Positions 7,316-9,341 of a stretch of DNA of 9,341 nucleotides are shown here, piece by piece; positions within the stretch are counted from its first letter, which is position 1, and each line of letters starts with the position of its first letter. This DNA is from an uncultured Bacteroidota bacterium. Lineage in GTDB: Bacteria; Bacteroidota; Bacteroidia; Flavobacteriales; UA16. The notes below the pieces were generated by a model. That model was not told the DNA's origin and made no database searches. It was given only the letters and a program-made list of their open reading frames with translations. The stretch covers positions 1 through 9,341 of the forward strand of contig CACHDD010000038.1 of NCBI GenBank assembly GCA_902578505.1, in the 5' to 3' direction. Made by a program: the position numbers and the translations under genes.

Positions 7316-7941
7316 TGAAACTCGACGTATACACAAGTAAAGGCTCTAAGTCTAAAAAAAGCGCTGAGCTTAACGATGCTGTTTTTGGTATTGAGCCAAA
7401 CGATCACGCTATTTACTTAGATGTTAAGCGCTACCTAGCTGCTCAACGTCAAGGAACTCACGATACATTACACCGTGGACTAGTTTCTGGTTCTACTCGT
7501 AAGATTAAGAAGCAGAAGGGTACAGGTACTGCACGTGCAGGATCTATAAAGAATCCTCTTTTCCGTGGTGGTGGTAGAACTTTTGGTCCAGAGCCAAGAG
7601 ATTACTCTATCAATCTTAACGCAAAGCTTAGAAAGCTAGCTCGTCGTAGCGCACTTAGCTACAAGGCTCAAGCTGAAGGTATCATGGTAGTTGATAGCAT
7701 CAAAATGGATGCTCCAAAGACTAAGGATTTCTTAGCGATTCTTTCTAATTTAAAGCTAGACGATAAGAAAACTCTTACTGTTCTTCCTTCTAAGGACGAA
7801 AACGTTTACCGTAGCTGTAAGAATCTTCCAAAGCACCGCGTAATGGTTGCTTCTGATTTAAGCACTTACGACATTATGAACTGCACGAACCTTGTGTTCG
7901 TGGACAATGCCCACGAAGTTATTGAGGGCTTGCTAAAGTGA
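7315..7941 (+). CDS. rplD: 50S ribosomal protein L4 (uL4)
   Basis: L4 binds domain I of 23S rRNA and its extended loop lines the narrow part of the peptide exit tunnel. The 208-residue protein contains the tunnel-loop sequence QGTHDTLHRGLVSGSTRKI (46-64), KQKGTGTARAGSIKNPLFRGGG (66-87) and RTFGPEPRDYSINLNAK (88-104); the remainder is the globular alpha/beta domain. In E. coli L4 represses the S10 operon through the leader upstream of rpsJ. No such leader exists here because rpsJ directly follows fusA, so E. coli-style L4 control is not expected. The ATG shares its A with the rplC stop (TAATG at 7313-7317). It is the only gene of this operon in the window ending in TGA; the other complete ones end in TAA. 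Confidence 0.98.
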   Translation: MKLDVYTSKGSKSKKSAELNDAVFGIEPNDHAIYLDVKRYLAAQRQGTHDTLHRGLVSGSTRKIKKQKGTGTARAGSIKNPLFRGGGRTFGPEPRDYSINLNAKLRKLARRSALSYKAQAEGIMVVDSIKMDAPKTKDFLAILSNLKLDDKKTLTVLPSKDENVYRSCKNLPKHRVMVASDLSTYDIMNCTNLVFVDNAHEVIEGLLK

Positions 7942-7948
7942 TATAGCT

Positions 7949-8242
7949 ATGAAAGAGATTCTTATCAAGCCACTCATCACTGAGAAAATGTCTGCTGACA
8001 CTGAGCGTAACAATAGCTACGGCTTTGTTGTTGCTTTAGGAGCAAACAAGATCGAGATTAAAAAGGCGATCGAAAATGAATACAACGTTACTGTTGAATC
8101 TGTTCGCACACTACGTGTTGACGGAAAGGCAAAGCAACGTTACACTAAAACCGGGATGGTCAAAGGCCGTACTAATTCTTACAAGAAGGCATTAGTTAGC
8201 TTAGCTAAGGGCGAGGTCATCGATTTTTACGATAATATCTAA
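7949..8242 (+). CDS. rplW: 50S ribosomal protein L23 (uL23)
   Basis: L23 lies at the mouth of the peptide exit tunnel, where it docks trigger factor and the signal recognition particle. The 97-residue product has the bacterial pattern: ILIKPLITEKMS (4-15) at the N terminus, then YGFVVALGANKIEIKKAIENEY (24-45), the VTVESVRTLRVDGK segment (47-60) and a basic extended loop (KQRYTKTGMVKGRTNSYKKA) before the last strand. The ATG at 7949 follows TGATATAGCT, with no Shine-Dalgarno, seven bases after the rplD stop. Three bases separate its TAA from the rplB ATG, so rplB is probably translated by coupled ribosomes. Confidence 0.97.
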   Translation: MKEILIKPLITEKMSADTERNNSYGFVVALGANKIEIKKAIENEYNVTVESVRTLRVDGKAKQRYTKTGMVKGRTNSYKKALVSLAKGEVIDFYDNI

Positions 8243-8245
8243 GAT

Positions 8246-9067
<822 letters not shown>

Positions 9068-9070
9068 GAT

Positions 9071-9341
9071 ATGGCACGTTCGTTAAAGAAACCACCATTT
9101 GTCCATTATAAGCTGGCACAACGCGTAGAAGCGATGCAAGCTTCTGGAAAGAAATCTGTGATTAAAACTTGGTCAAGAGCAAGTACAATTACTCCAGAGT
9201 TCGTTGGATTAACGATTGCCGTTCACAACGGCCGTCAGTTCATTCCTGTATTCGTAACTGAGAACATGGTAGGACACAAGCTTGGAGAATTTTCACCAAC
9301 TCGTACTTTCCGTGGTCACGCAGATAAAAAGGATAAGAAAC
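9071..9341 (+). CDS. rpsS: 30S ribosomal protein S19 (uS19), cut at the right edge
   Basis: S19 is a 30S head protein that forms a complex with S13 near the A-site tRNA and the bridge to the 50S subunit. Ninety codons are visible and translate as [19 protein letters not shown] at the start, then [43 protein letters not shown] and [16 protein letters not shown] at the edge. Bacterial S19 is usually about 90-95 residues, so only a few C-terminal codons and the stop are missing. The start ATG at 9071 is three bases after the rplB stop. The order rplB-rpsS is the standard S10-cluster order, and rplV would be expected next outside the window. Confidence 0.97.
   Translation, partial: MARSLKKPPFVHYKLAQRVEAMQASGKKSVIKTWSRASTITPEFVGLTIAVHNGRQFIPVFVTENMVGHKLGEFSPTRTFRGHADKKDKK

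Overview
The window looks like a chromosomal segment of a member of the Bacteroidota, most likely a Flavobacteriia-type organism. Four things point there: the ribosomal protein sequences; rpsL-rpsG-fusA joined directly to the S10 cluster with no tuf; A/T-rich gene junctions that mostly lack Shine-Dalgarno sequences; and a promoter of the Bacteroidota form (TTG, 19 bases, TAnnTTTG). This assignment rests on recognition, not on a database search.

The left third (1-3221) is read on the minus strand. In order of transcription it holds a UvrD/PcrA superfamily 1A DNA helicase with a GTG start, a small predicted lipoprotein with a beta-sandwich (transthyretin-like) domain, and the first 76 codons of an alpha/beta hydrolase of the phospholipase/carboxylesterase type, which runs off the left edge. 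The helicase stop and lipoprotein start overlap by one base, and the lipoprotein stop lies one base from the hydrolase GTG, so the three are probably one transcript. They have no obvious common function: the helicase acts on DNA in the cytoplasm, and the lipoprotein is predicted to be exported.

Bases 3222-3395 are a divergent intergenic region. It carries a convincing promoter for the ribosomal genes, with -33 at 3304-3306 and -7 at 3326-3333, followed by a leader of about 55-60 bases with a small possible hairpin at its 5' end.

The right two thirds (3396-9341) are one dense plus-strand operon: rpsL, rpsG, fusA, rpsJ, rplC, rplD, rplW, rplB and rpsS, the last cut at the right edge after 90 codons. 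Gaps between genes are -1 to 12 bases, and no internal terminator was seen. The products are small-subunit proteins (uS12, uS7, uS10, uS19), large-subunit proteins (uL3, uL4, uL23, uL2) and elongation factor G, so the operon co-produces parts of both subunits and the translocase that works on them. It favours codons such as CGT for Arg, whereas the helicase often uses AGA and AGG, as expected for highly versus modestly expressed genes.

I see no mobile element, CRISPR array, RNA gene, broken gene or new defence system. The least understood item is the lipoprotein. The other notes concern initiation signals, the leader, and a substitution at a known modification site in uL3.
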